From Microvirga sp. TS319 (GTDB lineage Bacteria; Pseudomonadota; Alphaproteobacteria; Rhizobiales; Beijerinckiaceae), in contig NZ_JBGGGT010000002.1 of the NCBI RefSeq assembly GCF_041276405.1, positions 62,001 to 126,000 of the forward strand: a stretch of DNA of 64,000 bases, read 5' to 3'. The notes beneath the pieces are model-generated. The model saw only the letters and a list, made by a program, of their open reading frames with translations. It made no database searches and was not told the origin of the DNA. Position numbers and translations under genes: made by a program. Positions 1 to 11,594 of the stretch are shown piece by piece; position 1 is the stretch's first letter, and each line of letters begins with the position of its first letter.

Positions 1-1008
1 TCGGCGGCTCCGACGACGGTCAGCATTTCAGGCAGCGGCATCCGGGAAAACAGCGCCAACGACGCCGCCGTCGGGGTTCTCTCGGCTGTCGATGCCGACG
101 GCGATGCCCTGACCTTCACCCTGCAGGAGAACGACCTCTTCAAGCTGGACGAGGACGGCAAGACCATCCGGGTCAAGGACAAGGATCTCCTCAATTTCGA
201 AACCCTGAGCAACGGGCTCGCGACCGCCACCTACACGATCCACGTGACGGTGAGCGACGGCCTCAAGAACCTCAGCGACGGCGCCATGACGGGCACCGCC
301 ACGCGGGACGTGGTGATCACGATCGTCAACGAATACGAGGATGCCGCCGTCATCCGTCAGGGAACCAATGCCGGCGAGCAGGTCGTCGGCGAATACGGCA
401 ACGACAGGGTCTATGGCCTGGGCGGCAATGATCAGGTCTTCGGCCACAAGGGCAACGATCTCGTCGATGGCGGAGCTGGCAACGATACCGTCGTCGGTGG
501 TTACGGGACCCGCGATGCCGGATTGATCGCTACCGGCAACGACACCCTCTATGGCGGGGCCGGCAACGATTACCTCGTCGGAGGTGACGGCGCCGACATT
601 CTCTATGGCGGCACGGGCAAGGACGTGCTCGATGGCGGTGTCGGCGACGATGTCCTTTACGGCGGCACCGGCAATGATACCCTGTATGGCGGTGCCGGGA
701 AGGACAGCTTCGTGTTCAACGCGTCTCGGGCGGGGTCGAACATCCAGTACATCGCCGATTTCAAGCCCGCCGACGACACGATCAGGCTGTCGCACGCGAT
801 CTTTTCCAAGATCGCCAGAGGCACCCTGTCATCCAAGGCCTTCGTGGTGGGCGACCACGTCAAGGACAAGGACGACAGGATCATCTACTACAAGGCGGCC
901 GGCGCCCTGTTCTACGATCCGGACGGGACCGGCAAGGCAAAGGCGGTTCAAGTCGCGTTCATCGGCAAGAACCTGAGCCTGACCCACAGCGATCTCGTCA
1001 TCTTCTGA
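1..1008 (+). CDS. RTX / cadherin-like calcium-binding protein, C-terminal part (5' end outside window)
   Basis: The frame is open from base 1, so only the last 335 residues are present. The first ~110 residues resemble a cadherin-like repeat (ENSANDAAVGVLSAVDADGD, then a DGKTI strand and a YTIHVTVSDG strand). Residues ~120-240 are RTX nonapeptide repeats of the GGxGND type (GGNDQVFG, GAGNDTVVGG, GGTGNDTLYG), which bind calcium after secretion. The last ~95 residues (DSFVFNASRAG to SDLVIF) resemble the C-terminal region of M10-type/RTX proteins and end in an acidic-then-hydrophobic tail expected of a type I secretion signal. No enzymatic domain is visible in this part. A strong hairpin follows directly. 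The substrate or adhesive role is unknown; an extracellular adhesin or matrix protein is likely. No HlyB/HlyD/TolC genes are in the window. Confidence 0.88.
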   Translation, partial: SAAPTTVSISGSGIRENSANDAAVGVLSAVDADGDALTFTLQENDLFKLDEDGKTIRVKDKDLLNFETLSNGLATATYTIHVTVSDGLKNLSDGAMTGTATRDVVITIVNEYEDAAVIRQGTNAGEQVVGEYGNDRVYGLGGNDQVFGHKGNDLVDGGAGNDTVVGGYGTRDAGLIATGNDTLYGGAGNDYLVGGDGADILYGGTGKDVLDGGVGDDVLYGGTGNDTLYGGAGKDSFVFNASRAGSNIQYIADFKPADDTIRLSHAIFSKIARGTLSSKAFVVGDHVKDKDDRIIYYKAAGALFYDPDGTGKAKAVQVAFIGKNLSLTHSDLVIF

Positions 1009-1022
1009 GCAAGGTGGAAACG

Positions 1023-1052
1023 AAAAGCCCGGCTTGCGGAAGCCGGGCTTTT
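1023..1052. terminator. Bidirectional intrinsic terminator between RTX gene and ppa
   Basis: A perfect 13-bp inverted repeat (AAAAGCCCGGCTT / AAGCCGGGCTTTT) with a GCGG loop has an A-tract on one side and a T-tract on the other. It can end transcription of the RTX gene on the plus strand and of ppa on the minus strand. Confidence 0.85.
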
Positions 1053-1107
1053 CGAGAAACGCAGCGGCCGGAGGATCCCTCCGGCCGGTCTCATGAGGAT
1101 GGCGGGC

Positions 1108-1638
1108 TTACTTCTGCTTGGCCCGCTCGACGGCTTCCTGGATCAGGCGCCGAGCGTCCGCCACGTCGCCCCAACGGATGATCTTGGCCCATTTGCCGGG
1201 CTCGAGGTCCTTATAGTGCTCGAAGAAATGCTCGATCTGCTTGAGGGTGATCTCGGGCAGGTCGGTATAGTTCTCTACCCGGTCATAGCGCTGAGTCAGC
1301 TTGCTCGACGGAACGGCGATGATCTTCTCGTCCTGGCCGCCGTCGTCCTCCATCACCAGCACGCCCACGGGACGCACGTTCATGACGGCGCCCGGCGCGA
1401 TGGCGCGGGTGTTGGCGATGAGAACGTCGCAGGGATCGCCGTCGCCGGACAGGGTATGGGGGATGAAGCCGTAATTCCCAGGATACCGCATGGCGGTATA
1501 CAGGAAGCGGTCGACGAAGAGGGCACCCGACTCCTTGTCCATCTCGTATTTGATGGGCTCGCCGCCGAGCGGCACTTCGACGACGACGTTCACGTCCTCG
1601 GGCGGGTTCTTTCCAATCGGGATCGCGTCAAGGCGCAT
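1108..1638 (-). CDS. ppa: Inorganic pyrophosphatase
   Basis: A 176-residue cytosolic family I pyrophosphatase that hydrolyses PPi to two phosphates and so pulls biosynthetic reactions forward. The signature DGDPCD (residues 66-71) supplies metal-binding aspartates. The YEMDKESG and [11 protein letters not shown] segments are also typical of family I, and the length is normal for bacterial Ppa. It is a single gene between two RTX genes on the other strand and shares the bidirectional terminator with the upstream RTX gene. The start ([21 protein letters not shown]) matches the family N-terminus. Housekeeping gene; little doubt. Confidence 0.97.
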   Translation of the reverse strand: MRLDAIPIGKNPPEDVNVVVEVPLGGEPIKYEMDKESGALFVDRFLYTAMRYPGNYGFIPHTLSGDGDPCDVLIANTRAIAPGAVMNVRPVGVLVMEDDGGQDEKIIAVPSSKLTQRYDRVENYTDLPEITLKQIEHFFEHYKDLEPGKWAKIIRWGDVADARRLIQEAVERAKQK

Positions 1639-1825
1639 AGAGCTGTTCTCCGGAACAAGGCTTGAGGCATCGACCTCGGTGAAGAAAGGGCTGTTTCACC
1701 GAACAATGCAGCAAAATGAAGCCCTCCGGGGCGGACGCAGCCGGATGGCTCGCCGCGCGCCCTGCAAGGCTTTGGCGCTTCACTAGCTGGACTGGGCTCC
1801 CGCAACAAGAACCAAGAATCGGTTT

Positions 1826-2332
1826 TCAGCGAAAGAGATAGGCGACTTTGGCGAGCGGCGTGCCGCCGATGCGCTCCTCGACATGGGCGATGCTGCGTCC
1901 GCCCAGGCCTTCGTAGAAGGCGCGGGCACGCTCGTTCTCGGCCAGGGCCCACACCGCCACCCGCGGCATGTCGCTGTGGCGCAGATCGTTGAGAACGGCC
2001 TTGAACAGGCGCCGACCCAGTCCGATCCCCTGATATTCCGGCAGCAGGTAGATCTCGTCGATTTCCCCTTGAGCGGGAAGCGAGCGGTCGCGGCAGCGGC
2101 CGTAGGATGCATAGCCGGCGATCCCCTGGCCGATATCCAGCACCACGAGCGGGCGGCCCCGGGTCACGGTGGAGCGCCACCAGCGCTCGCCCCTGCGGGC
2201 GAGCATCTTGTCCAGGGTCACCCCGGGAATGATGCCGAGATAGGCCTCGCGCCAGGCGGCGTCGAACACCCTAGACAGGGCGGGAGCATCATCGGGCTTG
2301 GCGTGACGGATACTGACGAGAAGGTCGCTCAT
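1826..2332 (-). CDS. GNAT-family N-acetyltransferase
   Basis: 168 residues with the GNAT fold. The acetyl-CoA pyrophosphate loop is QGIGLGRRL (residues 101-109), preceded by the IDEIYLLPEY strand. The N-terminus SIRHAKPDDAPALSRVFDAAWREAYLGIIP resembles RimI/PhnO-like acetyltransferases of unknown substrate. It could acetylate a small molecule, an antibiotic or a protein N-terminus; the sequence does not decide. Transcribed alone, divergent from the downstream RTX gene, ~190 bp upstream of ppa on the same strand. Confidence 0.85.
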   Translation of the reverse strand: MSDLLVSIRHAKPDDAPALSRVFDAAWREAYLGIIPGVTLDKMLARRGERWWRSTVTRGRPLVVLDIGQGIAGYASYGRCRDRSLPAQGEIDEIYLLPEYQGIGLGRRLFKAVLNDLRHSDMPRVAVWALAENERARAFYEGLGGRSIAHVEERIGGTPLAKVAYLFR

Positions 2333-2390
2333 GGCTTTATGGCAATGTCTTCAGGAGGCAATGACGGGAGTTTCGCCGGTTTATGGTTAA

Positions 2391-2408
2391 CGAGCCGTTA
2401 ACGGCTCG
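2391..2408. promoter_or_regulatory. Perfect 18-bp palindrome in the GNAT / RTX divergent spacer
   Basis: CGAGCCGTTAACGGCTCG is a perfect palindrome 58 bp upstream of the GNAT start, in the 336-bp spacer (2333-2668) between that gene and the RTX gene. It could be an operator for either gene or a cruciform-forming element. Nothing else in the spacer is recognisable; longer open frames crossing it lack coding character. Confidence 0.35.
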
Positions 2409-2668
2409 AAGGACCCCCGCCTGGGCAATACGTCGCTTCTTTAGGCCAAAGGGAAGCCATGCGGGACAGGCAAAACGCCGCAACGTTTGGGCCCGGGTGA
2501 ATTGGCGCAGGTCAGTTCCCGCGATCGTCCGAGGTGCCGTGCGACGGCCCGACGAGGCGCTCGTTGCCCAGATTTGGGGCGGATGCGCTGGGACGCCCGG
2601 AGCCTTCGAGTTTCAGCTTGTCGTTTTGTGAAATGGAAGGATATAACGAAATAAGAGGATATTACAGC

Positions 2669-4888
2669 ATGGCCAGCCCGCAGATCCTGAACCTCAACTC
2701 CTTTGCAAGAGTTCCCAATCAGGAAGTCCTTATCGACGAAGACCAGAACGCGCAGGTGCTGCCGGGCGACCACCCTCTCAGTGCTCTTGCTTTCATGAAC
2801 TTCGGAAACACGGTCGAACTCGGAGTGCGAACCCAGCAAGGCGGAGTCGAGCTGCCCGACGGCCTGATCGTGGGCGGAAGGATCATGGTCGGCGGCGTTC
2901 GCATCGGGACGGTCGACGTGGCGAACATCTCATCCCAGCTCAACTTTTCCTTCGACGCCACGGCCACGCCCGAGCATGTGCAGACCCTCGTCCGGGCCCT
3001 GACCTGCAAGGACCTGTTCACCGGGATCGGATTCTCTGCAGACCGGGCGCTATACCTCCGCATGGTTGACACAGGCGATCAGTTAGCCTCTGTCGAACTT
3101 CCCATCGGCGACGCCGTAAGCGGCACGGACGGCAGCGACACCTTTGCCGTCTCTGGAAATCTGATCGGCTGGGGCGATGTCTTGGATGGCGGCGGCGGCG
3201 ACGATACGCTCGCGCTGACCGGCGGCGGCCAATTCGCCCTGGATCAGATGGCGCAGCTTGCCAGCATCGAGACGATCCGGGGCAGCACCGCGTCGGATGC
3301 GATCGCGATCGGGGCCGGCCAATGGGCCGGCGTGACCCATTTCGACGGCGGCGGCGGCTTCGACCAGCTTCGACTGATGGGAAGCAATTTCGACCTCAGA
3401 GGCAAGACGATCACCAGCATTGTCGACATCCAAATCTTCACGGATGGAGCGCAGATCACGCTTCAGGATGCGGGCGATATCAATGACCTGGCGCTCGCCA
3501 GCCTGATCAAGGGAGATCGGGCTGCGAACGACGAGCTCACCTTCATCACCGGCGCGTTGACGCCCGAGCAGCGATCGGCCCTCCATCGACAGGGCATCGA
3601 CAAGGTCACGGCCGGGGGCGTGACGACGATCCACGCGGCACCGGAAATCAGGGCGTTCGGAGAAGCTCGCGTCGCAGCCAGCGTCGGAGATGCGGTGTTC
3701 CTCGATCCTGACCAGGATGTAGCGCTGGACTCCGACGAAGGCCTACTGCGCTTTCTGTTCGTGTCCGTTCGGGAAGGAACCGCCCAGGAGGCGATCGGGA
3801 TCGACACGTCGACGGGAATCACGCTGTCACCTCCATCGGATTCCGGCCAACGCAGCATCAGCGTGGACGGCGTCGAGATCGGCAGGACCAACGCATTCGA
3901 CTTAGGCGGACCCGTCCTGTCCCTTGTGTTCAACCAAGATGCCACCCCCGAACGTGTCGAACGGGTCGTCAGGGCCCTGACCTACACCAGCAACGACGGA
4001 AGCGAAGGCGGAATCCGCACCATCGAACTCTCCCTGGCCGACGCAGGAGGGCGGCTGACCACGACCAGCGTCGAAATCAACTTCAACCGGGCACCGACGG
4101 ATGTGCGCCTCGATCGGTTCAAGGCCGCCGAACTGGCTGCGACCGACACCAAAGTCGGCGATCTCATGACGGCCGACATCAATCCGAATGATACCTTCAC
4201 TTACAGACTCCTCGATGATGCCGGAGGTCGCTTCCGGCTCAGCACCGACGGCAAGTCCATCCTGGTCGCGAAGGGTGCGAAGATCGACTACGAGCAGTTT
4301 CGCTCCCATACCATTCAGGTCGAGGCCAAGGATGCAGCCGGCCTGACCGTCGTCAAGAACATCGTCATTCAAGTGGGCAATGTCGCGGCCGAAACGACCT
4401 CCGGCACGGTCGGCAACGACACCTTCATTGGCGGCAGCGGCAGAGACAGGCTTTCGGGAAGCTCCGGCCATGACAGGATCACGGGCGGATCAGGGAAAGA
4501 CACGGTCAACGGGGGCACAGGCAACGACACGCTCGACGGCGGCACCGGCAACGACACCCTCACGGGCGGCACGGGCCGGGACATCTTCGTGTTCAAGGAC
4601 CGGCCGGGCCTCGCGAACGCGGACAGGATCATCGACTACAACAAGACTTCCGACAGCTTCCAGCTCGACAACAAATATATGACAAAGCTGGGCGGCCCGG
4701 GTCGGTTGAGCAGCTCCAAGTTCGTGGTCGGCAAGGTGGCCAAGGATCACGACGACCACCTGATCTACGACAAGGGCACGGGCAAGCTCTACTACGATGC
4801 CGACGGCTCCGGCGGCCAGGCGCAGGTGCTGATCGCCCAGTTCACCAACAAGATCGCGCTCACCGCCTCCGAGTTCACGATCATCTGA
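2669..4888 (+). CDS. RTX-type secreted protein with cadherin-like domain
   Basis: 739 residues from the ATG at 2669, chosen because AAGAGG lies ~10 bp upstream; the frame is open further 5' but without coding character. The N-terminal ~470 residues contain internally similar blocks: an LSFxF/ATPExVxxxVRALT pattern occurs twice, near residues 90-115 and 415-445, plus a VLDGGGGDDTLAL stretch. A cadherin-like domain follows at ~473-570 (RAPTDVRLDRFKAAELAATD onward). RTX nonapeptides fill ~578-638 (GGSGRDRLSG, GGTGNDTLDG). The C-terminal 100 residues end SEFTII, very like the partial RTX protein at 1-1008, so both probably use the same type I exporter. There is no N-terminal signal peptide, which fits type I export. 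Binding or adhesive function is inferred only from architecture. Confidence 0.85.
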   Translation: MASPQILNLNSFARVPNQEVLIDEDQNAQVLPGDHPLSALAFMNFGNTVELGVRTQQGGVELPDGLIVGGRIMVGGVRIGTVDVANISSQLNFSFDATATPEHVQTLVRALTCKDLFTGIGFSADRALYLRMVDTGDQLASVELPIGDAVSGTDGSDTFAVSGNLIGWGDVLDGGGGDDTLALTGGGQFALDQMAQLASIETIRGSTASDAIAIGAGQWAGVTHFDGGGGFDQLRLMGSNFDLRGKTITSIVDIQIFTDGAQITLQDAGDINDLALASLIKGDRAANDELTFITGALTPEQRSALHRQGIDKVTAGGVTTIHAAPEIRAFGEARVAASVGDAVFLDPDQDVALDSDEGLLRFLFVSVREGTAQEAIGIDTSTGITLSPPSDSGQRSISVDGVEIGRTNAFDLGGPVLSLVFNQDATPERVERVVRALTYTSNDGSEGGIRTIELSLADAGGRLTTTSVEINFNRAPTDVRLDRFKAAELAATDTKVGDLMTADINPNDTFTYRLLDDAGGRFRLSTDGKSILVAKGAKIDYEQFRSHTIQVEAKDAAGLTVVKNIVIQVGNVAAETTSGTVGNDTFIGGSGRDRLSGSSGHDRITGGSGKDTVNGGTGNDTLDGGTGNDTLTGGTGRDIFVFKDRPGLANADRIIDYNKTSDSFQLDNKYMTKLGGPGRLSSSKFVVGKVAKDHDDHLIYDKGTGKLYYDADGSGGQAQVLIAQFTNKIALTASEFTII

Positions 4889-4975
4889 GGGTGGGGCGAG
4901 CGGCTGCAGCCGGGAGTTCCACCTTCACCCGCAGACCCCGCGACGCTTCCATATCGTGAAGCAACCGATCCGGCA

Positions 4976-5013
4976 AAAAAGCCCGGGTGATGAATGCATC
5001 ACCCGGGCTTTTT
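4976..5013. terminator. Intrinsic terminator after RTX gene
   Basis: A 16-bp perfect inverted repeat (AAAAAGCCCGGGTGAT / ATCACCCGGGCTTTTT) with a GAATGC loop and T-tract lies 88 bp after the stop codon of the RTX gene. Confidence 0.85.
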
Positions 5014-5025
5014 GCGTCAGGCCCA

Positions 5026-5117
5026 GAGCATTGTTCGGCGAAGTGGATCCGGTTCGCCGCCAAAAATGCGGCCGAGCCAAAGAAAAGAGCTGATTCCACG
5101 CCAGCGGAATCAGCTCT
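5026..5117. repeat. Structured intergenic repeat (GTGG-CCGG loop family), copy 1
   Basis: It has an outer stem GCATT/AATGC and an inner hairpin GGCGAA (5037-5042) / TTCGCC (5053-5058) around the loop GTGGATCCGG. A second hairpin follows: GAGCTGATTCC (5087-5097) / GGAATCAGCTC (5106-5116). The same two-hairpin layout with different arm sequences occurs at 41961-42054 and 54843-54942. Confidence 0.75.
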
Positions 5118-5119
5118 AA

Positions 5120-5145
5120 GCCCGCTCTTCCAACGAAGAGCGGGC
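5120..5145. terminator. Hairpin downstream of acnA
   Basis: A perfect 11-bp stem GCCCGCTCTTC / GAAGAGCGGGC with a CAAC loop sits 15 bp beyond the acnA stop on the minus strand. There is no clear T-tract, so it may only protect the 3' end. Confidence 0.5.
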
Positions 5146-5159
5146 GCTTTGTCGTCGTC

Positions 5160-7865
<2,706 letters not shown>

Positions 7866-8082
7866 GGCGAATCCTCGCGTGCATTTGGGTTACGAACAGT
7901 TTGTTCGGCCGAAAGCGCGATATGCGCGCGCCGCTCCGGGGGCGCCCGGACAGGGGAAAAGCGCGCGAGGCGGATTGGACGCCTTGGCGCGCGGCGCAGC
8001 CGAGGGTGCTATAGATCATTTCCAACCATCCCGCTACACGGTTTAGAACCATTCTGGGGTGCAATGAGGGCAGGGGCCGAGT

Positions 8083-8718
8083 TTGGGGCAGGGTTTGCGT
8101 CTGAGCGTTAACGATTTGGCATGCGAGCGGGGCGGCCGCCGGATCTTCGACGGCGTGTCCTTCACGCTGAAATCCGGCGAGGCCCTGGTGATCACGGGCC
8201 GCAACGGGGCCGGGAAATCGACCCTGCTGGAACTCCTGGCCGGACGGCTGACGCCTGCGGGCGGAACGGTCCTGTGGGAGGGCGCCGGCGAGCGCAGCCT
8301 GCCCGAAAGCCTTCATTACGTCGGCCACCGGGACGCGCTCAAAAGCGCCCTGACCGCCCGGGAGAACCTGGATTTCGCCCGCGACTTCCTCGGGCATCCG
8401 GCTCTATCCGCCGTCGAGGCGCTGGAGGCGGTGGGGCTCGCCCATGCGGCCCGGCTGCCGGTGGGTTATCTCTCGGCGGGGCAGCGCCATCGGGTGGCGC
8501 TCGCGCGCCTGCTCGTGGCGCATCGTCCGCTCTGGCTTCTCGACGAGCCGACCTCCGCCCTCGACACCGCCTCGCAGGACACCCTCCGCCGGCTGCTGGA
8601 GAGCCACCGCGCGACCGGCGGCATGATCGCCGCCACGACGCATGCGCCCCTGTTCCTGTCGGGCCCGAAGGAGATCCGGATCGAGCGTCCGTCCCGCCTC
8701 ACAGGGAGGGACGCGTGA
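8083..8718 (+). CDS. ccmA: Heme exporter ATP-binding subunit CcmA
   Basis: 211-residue ABC ATPase of the CcmABCD complex, which releases holo-CcmE during cytochrome c maturation. Walker A is GRNGAGKST (residues 39-47); the signature is LSAGQRHRVALARL, followed by Walker B LWLLDEPTSALD. There is no ATG in frame near the start: TTG at 8083 follows a stop at 8065, and TTG at 8095 (reading MRLSVNDLACERG) is an equally good family-like start. The stop overlaps the ccmB start by one base (TGATG). First gene of ccmABCDG; ccmE, ccmF and ccmH are not in the window. Confidence 0.93.
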   Translation: MGQGLRLSVNDLACERGGRRIFDGVSFTLKSGEALVITGRNGAGKSTLLELLAGRLTPAGGTVLWEGAGERSLPESLHYVGHRDALKSALTARENLDFARDFLGHPALSAVEALEAVGLAHAARLPVGYLSAGQRHRVALARLLVAHRPLWLLDEPTSALDTASQDTLRRLLESHRATGGMIAATTHAPLFLSGPKEIRIERPSRLTGRDA

Positions 8719-9386
8719 TGTTCCGGTCCTTCCGCGCCCTCCTGGTCCGTGACCTGAAGCTCGCCGCCCGCGTGGGCGGCTCGGGCGTCATGGGCCTCAT
8801 CTTCTTCCTGATGATCGTGACGCTGATTCCCTTCGCGCTCGGCCCCGATCTGAACCTGTTGTCGCGAATCGGTCCGGCGATCCTCTGGATCGCGGCCCTG
8901 CTCGCGACCCTCATCGGCCTCGACCGGCTGTTCCAGGCGGACCAGGAGGACGGCTCCCTCGAGCTTCTCCGGCTCTCGCCCGCGCCTCTCGAGGTCGTCG
9001 TGCTCGCCAAGGTGGTCGCCTATTGGCTCACCACGGGCCTGCCGCTCGCCGTCGCGGCACCGCTCTTCGGTCTGCTCGTCGCGCTCTCGCCCGAGGGCAT
9101 GCTCGCCATGGTGGCGACCCTTCTGGTCGGCACGCCTGCGCTCACTTTCATCGGCGCGGTGGGGGCGGCTCTCACCGCTTCGCTCCGGCGCGGCGGCCTG
9201 ATCCTGGCGATCCTGGTTCTGCCCTTCATGATCCCGACCCTGATCTTCGGGGTCTCGGCCGCGAATGCGGCGCTGGGCGGCACGATTCCCTTCGCGACAC
9301 CCTTCCTCGTCCTGACCGCGCTCTCCCTCATCGCGGCCGTCGTCGGCACGGTGGGCGCGGCGGCGGCGCTCAGGTCGGGGGAATAA
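8718..9386 (+). CDS. ccmB: Heme exporter membrane subunit CcmB
   Basis: 222 residues from the ATG overlapping the ccmA stop. About six hydrophobic helices are visible (MGLIFFLMIVTLIPFAL; ILWIAALLATLIGL; further helices to the C-terminus). The N-terminus FRSFRALLVRDLKLAARVGG and the FQADQEDGSLELLRLSP loop are typical of CcmB, the permease partner of CcmA. Translational coupling to ccmA is clear from the one-base overlap. Downstream, a gene on the other strand separates it from ccmC, unlike the usual uninterrupted ccmABC order. Confidence 0.95.
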   Translation: MFRSFRALLVRDLKLAARVGGSGVMGLIFFLMIVTLIPFALGPDLNLLSRIGPAILWIAALLATLIGLDRLFQADQEDGSLELLRLSPAPLEVVVLAKVVAYWLTTGLPLAVAAPLFGLLVALSPEGMLAMVATLLVGTPALTFIGAVGAALTASLRRGGLILAILVLPFMIPTLIFGVSAANAALGGTIPFATPFLVLTALSLIAAVVGTVGAAAALRSGE

Positions 9387-9470
9387 TCCACCCTGTTTTA
9401 TCCAGGGGCCGTGCAGGCGGGATGACATGAGGGGCCGGATGACAGAGCGTTAGCGGAGGGGCGAGGGGCC

Positions 9471-10460
9471 TCACGGTCCCAGGCTGACCCCGAAGGCCTG
9501 CTCGATGGCGGGCTTGCCGTCGCGCTCGACGCGATAGATCGCACGGTAGAGGCCGGGCCGGAAGCCGCCCGCAGGCTGCTTGACCCCGGCGAACATCATC
9601 CATTGTGCCTTGTCGCGGTCGAGAGGTGGGGCCGTGTTCCGGGCAAGCGGCTTCCCGTCGGTGTCGAACAGGGTGAGGCTCTGCACGTCGCCACCTTTGA
9701 GTCCGATGGCGCGCACATAGGCCACGAGGGCCGGGGAGGTGGTGGCCGGCGGGCTCTGCTCCGCCGCACCCGATTCGATGGATTCCATCGTGACGGGGCC
9801 CGGGGCGAAGCCCTCGTTCAGCACGCCGCCCGGCTCGTAGCCGAGATTGCGCAGCGCGGACGGCTCCCAGAGCGAGGCCGTCTGTTTCGTGCCGCAGGCC
9901 TCGGCCGCCGGGCCGGACGTGAACGGATCGACGACGTGCCCGTCCTTGCGGACGGTGAAATGCAGATGCGGGAATTCCGTCATGCCCGACAGGCCGATCC
10001 GTCCGATCGGATCGCCCGCCCGCACCGCATCGCCCGGCTTCACGGACAGGCTGCCCTTGGCCATGTGGCAGTATTGCGTCTGCCAGCCGTTGCCGTGGTC
10101 GACCACCGCGCCGTTGCCGCATTCGGCATTGGCCACGCTGTCGCGGCCCTGGCCCGCGACGGAGACGTCCTCCATCCCGTCCCGGATGCGCAGAACCCTG
10201 CCGTCGGCCGAGGCCACTACGGCGACGCCCGCCTTCTGGGCCGCCAGGGTCGGAAGGCGGATGTCAGTTCCGTCATGCCCGTCATAGGTGACGGTCCCGC
10301 ACCGATAGTCGCGGGCCGCCGGGCTCGAATCGTGGTCCACGTAATGCTGGATGATGCAGGTGCGCCCGATCTCGCAGGCGACGGGCAGACGCAGCGAGAT
10401 CCCCTGCGCGGAGGCGGCGCCGGACAGGCCCAGGGCAATCAGGAGGACAGGAAGACGCAT
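9471..10460 (-). CDS. Exported M23-family peptidase (LytM-like)
   Basis: 329 residues from the ATG at 10460, chosen because it begins a clean signal peptide (MRLPVLLIALGLSGAASAQG) with GGAG just upstream; the open frame extends 23 codons further 5'. The peptidase core has first metal ligands in GHDGTDIRLP, the GAVVDHGNGWQTQYCHM segment and the catalytic HLHF motif in EFPHLHFTVRKDG. It is expected to cut peptidoglycan cross-links, or to act as a degenerate regulator, in the periplasm. A ~140-residue C-terminal domain (from ~residue 190) has no recognised family. It lies opposite to and between ccmB and ccmC. Confidence 0.88.
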   Translation of the reverse strand: MRLPVLLIALGLSGAASAQGISLRLPVACEIGRTCIIQHYVDHDSSPAARDYRCGTVTYDGHDGTDIRLPTLAAQKAGVAVVASADGRVLRIRDGMEDVSVAGQGRDSVANAECGNGAVVDHGNGWQTQYCHMAKGSLSVKPGDAVRAGDPIGRIGLSGMTEFPHLHFTVRKDGHVVDPFTSGPAAEACGTKQTASLWEPSALRNLGYEPGGVLNEGFAPGPVTMESIESGAAEQSPPATTSPALVAYVRAIGLKGGDVQSLTLFDTDGKPLARNTAPPLDRDKAQWMMFAGVKQPAGGFRPGLYRAIYRVERDGKPAIEQAFGVSLGP

Positions 10461-10698
10461 GGCTTGCTCCGCAACAAAGATACGCCTAACCATAGGGCGG
10501 ATCCCGTGGCGATTGAAAGGCACGGGCACCGAAGAGCGAAAGGGCGGATACGCCGATGCGTCTTAAAGCCATACGGGCAACACCGGATTGCCGGGGCAGG
10601 GGCTTGCCGCTACACACCGGCCACTCTGGCGAAATCGTTATCGGGCCGAAAAGCTGCTCCTCGTTGCAGGCGTCGGCGAAGGCCGCTACATCGTGCGT

Positions 10699-11439
10699 AT
10701 GATCCGTGAGCTTGCCAATCCGTCCCGCTTCATGAGCTTCAGCGGCAGCCTGCTGCCCTGGGTGACGGGCCTGGCCGTGCTGTCGCTCGCCCTCGGCCTC
10801 TACATGGTCTGGTTCGTGGCGCCCGCCGACTACCAGCAGGGCGAGACCGTGAAGATCATGTACATTCATGTGCCGGCGGCCTGGCTGTCCCTGTTCTTCT
10901 ACATGATCATGGCGTCGTCCGCGATCGGCACCCTGGTCTGGCGCCATCCCCTGGCGGACATGTCGCAGAAGGCGGCGGCGCCCATCGGCGCGGCCTTCAC
11001 GCTGATCTGCCTCGTCACCGGTTCGCTCTGGGGCAAGCCCATGTGGGGCACCTACTGGCAATGGGACGCGCGACTCACCTCGATGCTGGTGATGCTGCTC
11101 ATCTATCTCGGCATTCTGGCTCTCTGGCGCGCCATCGAGGAGCCGAACCGCGCCGCCCGCGCCGTGTCGATTCTCACGCTCGTGGGCGCTGTCAACGTGC
11201 CGATCGTGAAATTCTCCGTCGATTGGTGGAACACGCTCCACCAGCCCGCATCCGTGTTCCGCCTCGGCGGGCCGACGATTCATCCTTCCATGCTCGTGCC
11301 CCTGCTCGTGATGGCGGTCGGCTTCACGTTCATGGGGGTGGCGCTCCATCTTTCGGGCATCCGCACGGAAATCCTGCGCCGCCGGGTGCGCACGCTCCAT
11401 CTTCTCGAGGCAGAGCGCCTCGACGCACAGGCCGCCTGA
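10699..11439 (+). CDS. ccmC: Heme exporter protein CcmC
   Basis: 246 residues with six transmembrane helices. The tryptophan-rich periplasmic heme-handling motif WGTYWQWDARLTS starts near residue 115. CcmC loads heme onto the chaperone CcmE. The ATG at 10699 gives MIRELANPSRF; a GTG two codons upstream (10693) is better spaced from GAAGG at 10678 and is an alternative. The frame is open to 10588 but lacks family similarity. The C-terminal cytoplasmic tail (residues ~215-246) is arginine-rich. The stop overlaps the ccmD start by one base. Confidence 0.95.
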   Translation: MIRELANPSRFMSFSGSLLPWVTGLAVLSLALGLYMVWFVAPADYQQGETVKIMYIHVPAAWLSLFFYMIMASSAIGTLVWRHPLADMSQKAAAPIGAAFTLICLVTGSLWGKPMWGTYWQWDARLTSMLVMLLIYLGILALWRAIEEPNRAARAVSILTLVGAVNVPIVKFSVDWWNTLHQPASVFRLGGPTIHPSMLVPLLVMAVGFTFMGVALHLSGIRTEILRRRVRTLHLLEAERLDAQAA

Positions 11440-11594
11440 TGACCCATACGTTCTTCATCGTCTTGTCTTATGCGGTCACGGCCCTGGTGGTCGCGGGCCT
11501 CGTTCTTCGCGCCGTGATCGATCATCGCGCGCAGGTCCGTACCCTGGCAGAGTTCGAAGCCCGCGGCATCGGCCGGAGGTCGCGCCGTGGCTGA
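11439..11594 (+). CDS. ccmD: Heme exporter protein CcmD
   Basis: A 51-residue protein with one transmembrane helix (FFIVLSYAVTALVVAGLVLRA) followed by a positively charged tail (DHRAQVRTLAEFEARG), the standard make-up of CcmD. CcmD helps release holo-CcmE from the CcmABC complex. It starts in the ccmC stop codon (TGATG) and overlaps ccmG by 8 bases, so position as well as composition supports the call. Confidence 0.9.
   Translation: MTHTFFIVLSYAVTALVVAGLVLRAVIDHRAQVRTLAEFEARGIGRRSRRG

Noticed and set aside
2534..2668. Upstream start of the second RTX gene
   Set aside because: The 45 extra residues have no RTX or signal character, whereas ATG 2669 has a well-placed AAGAGG.
10588..10692. Extended ccmC start at TTG 10588
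   Set aside because: The extra 37 residues resemble no CcmC N-terminus and precede better starts at 10693/10699.
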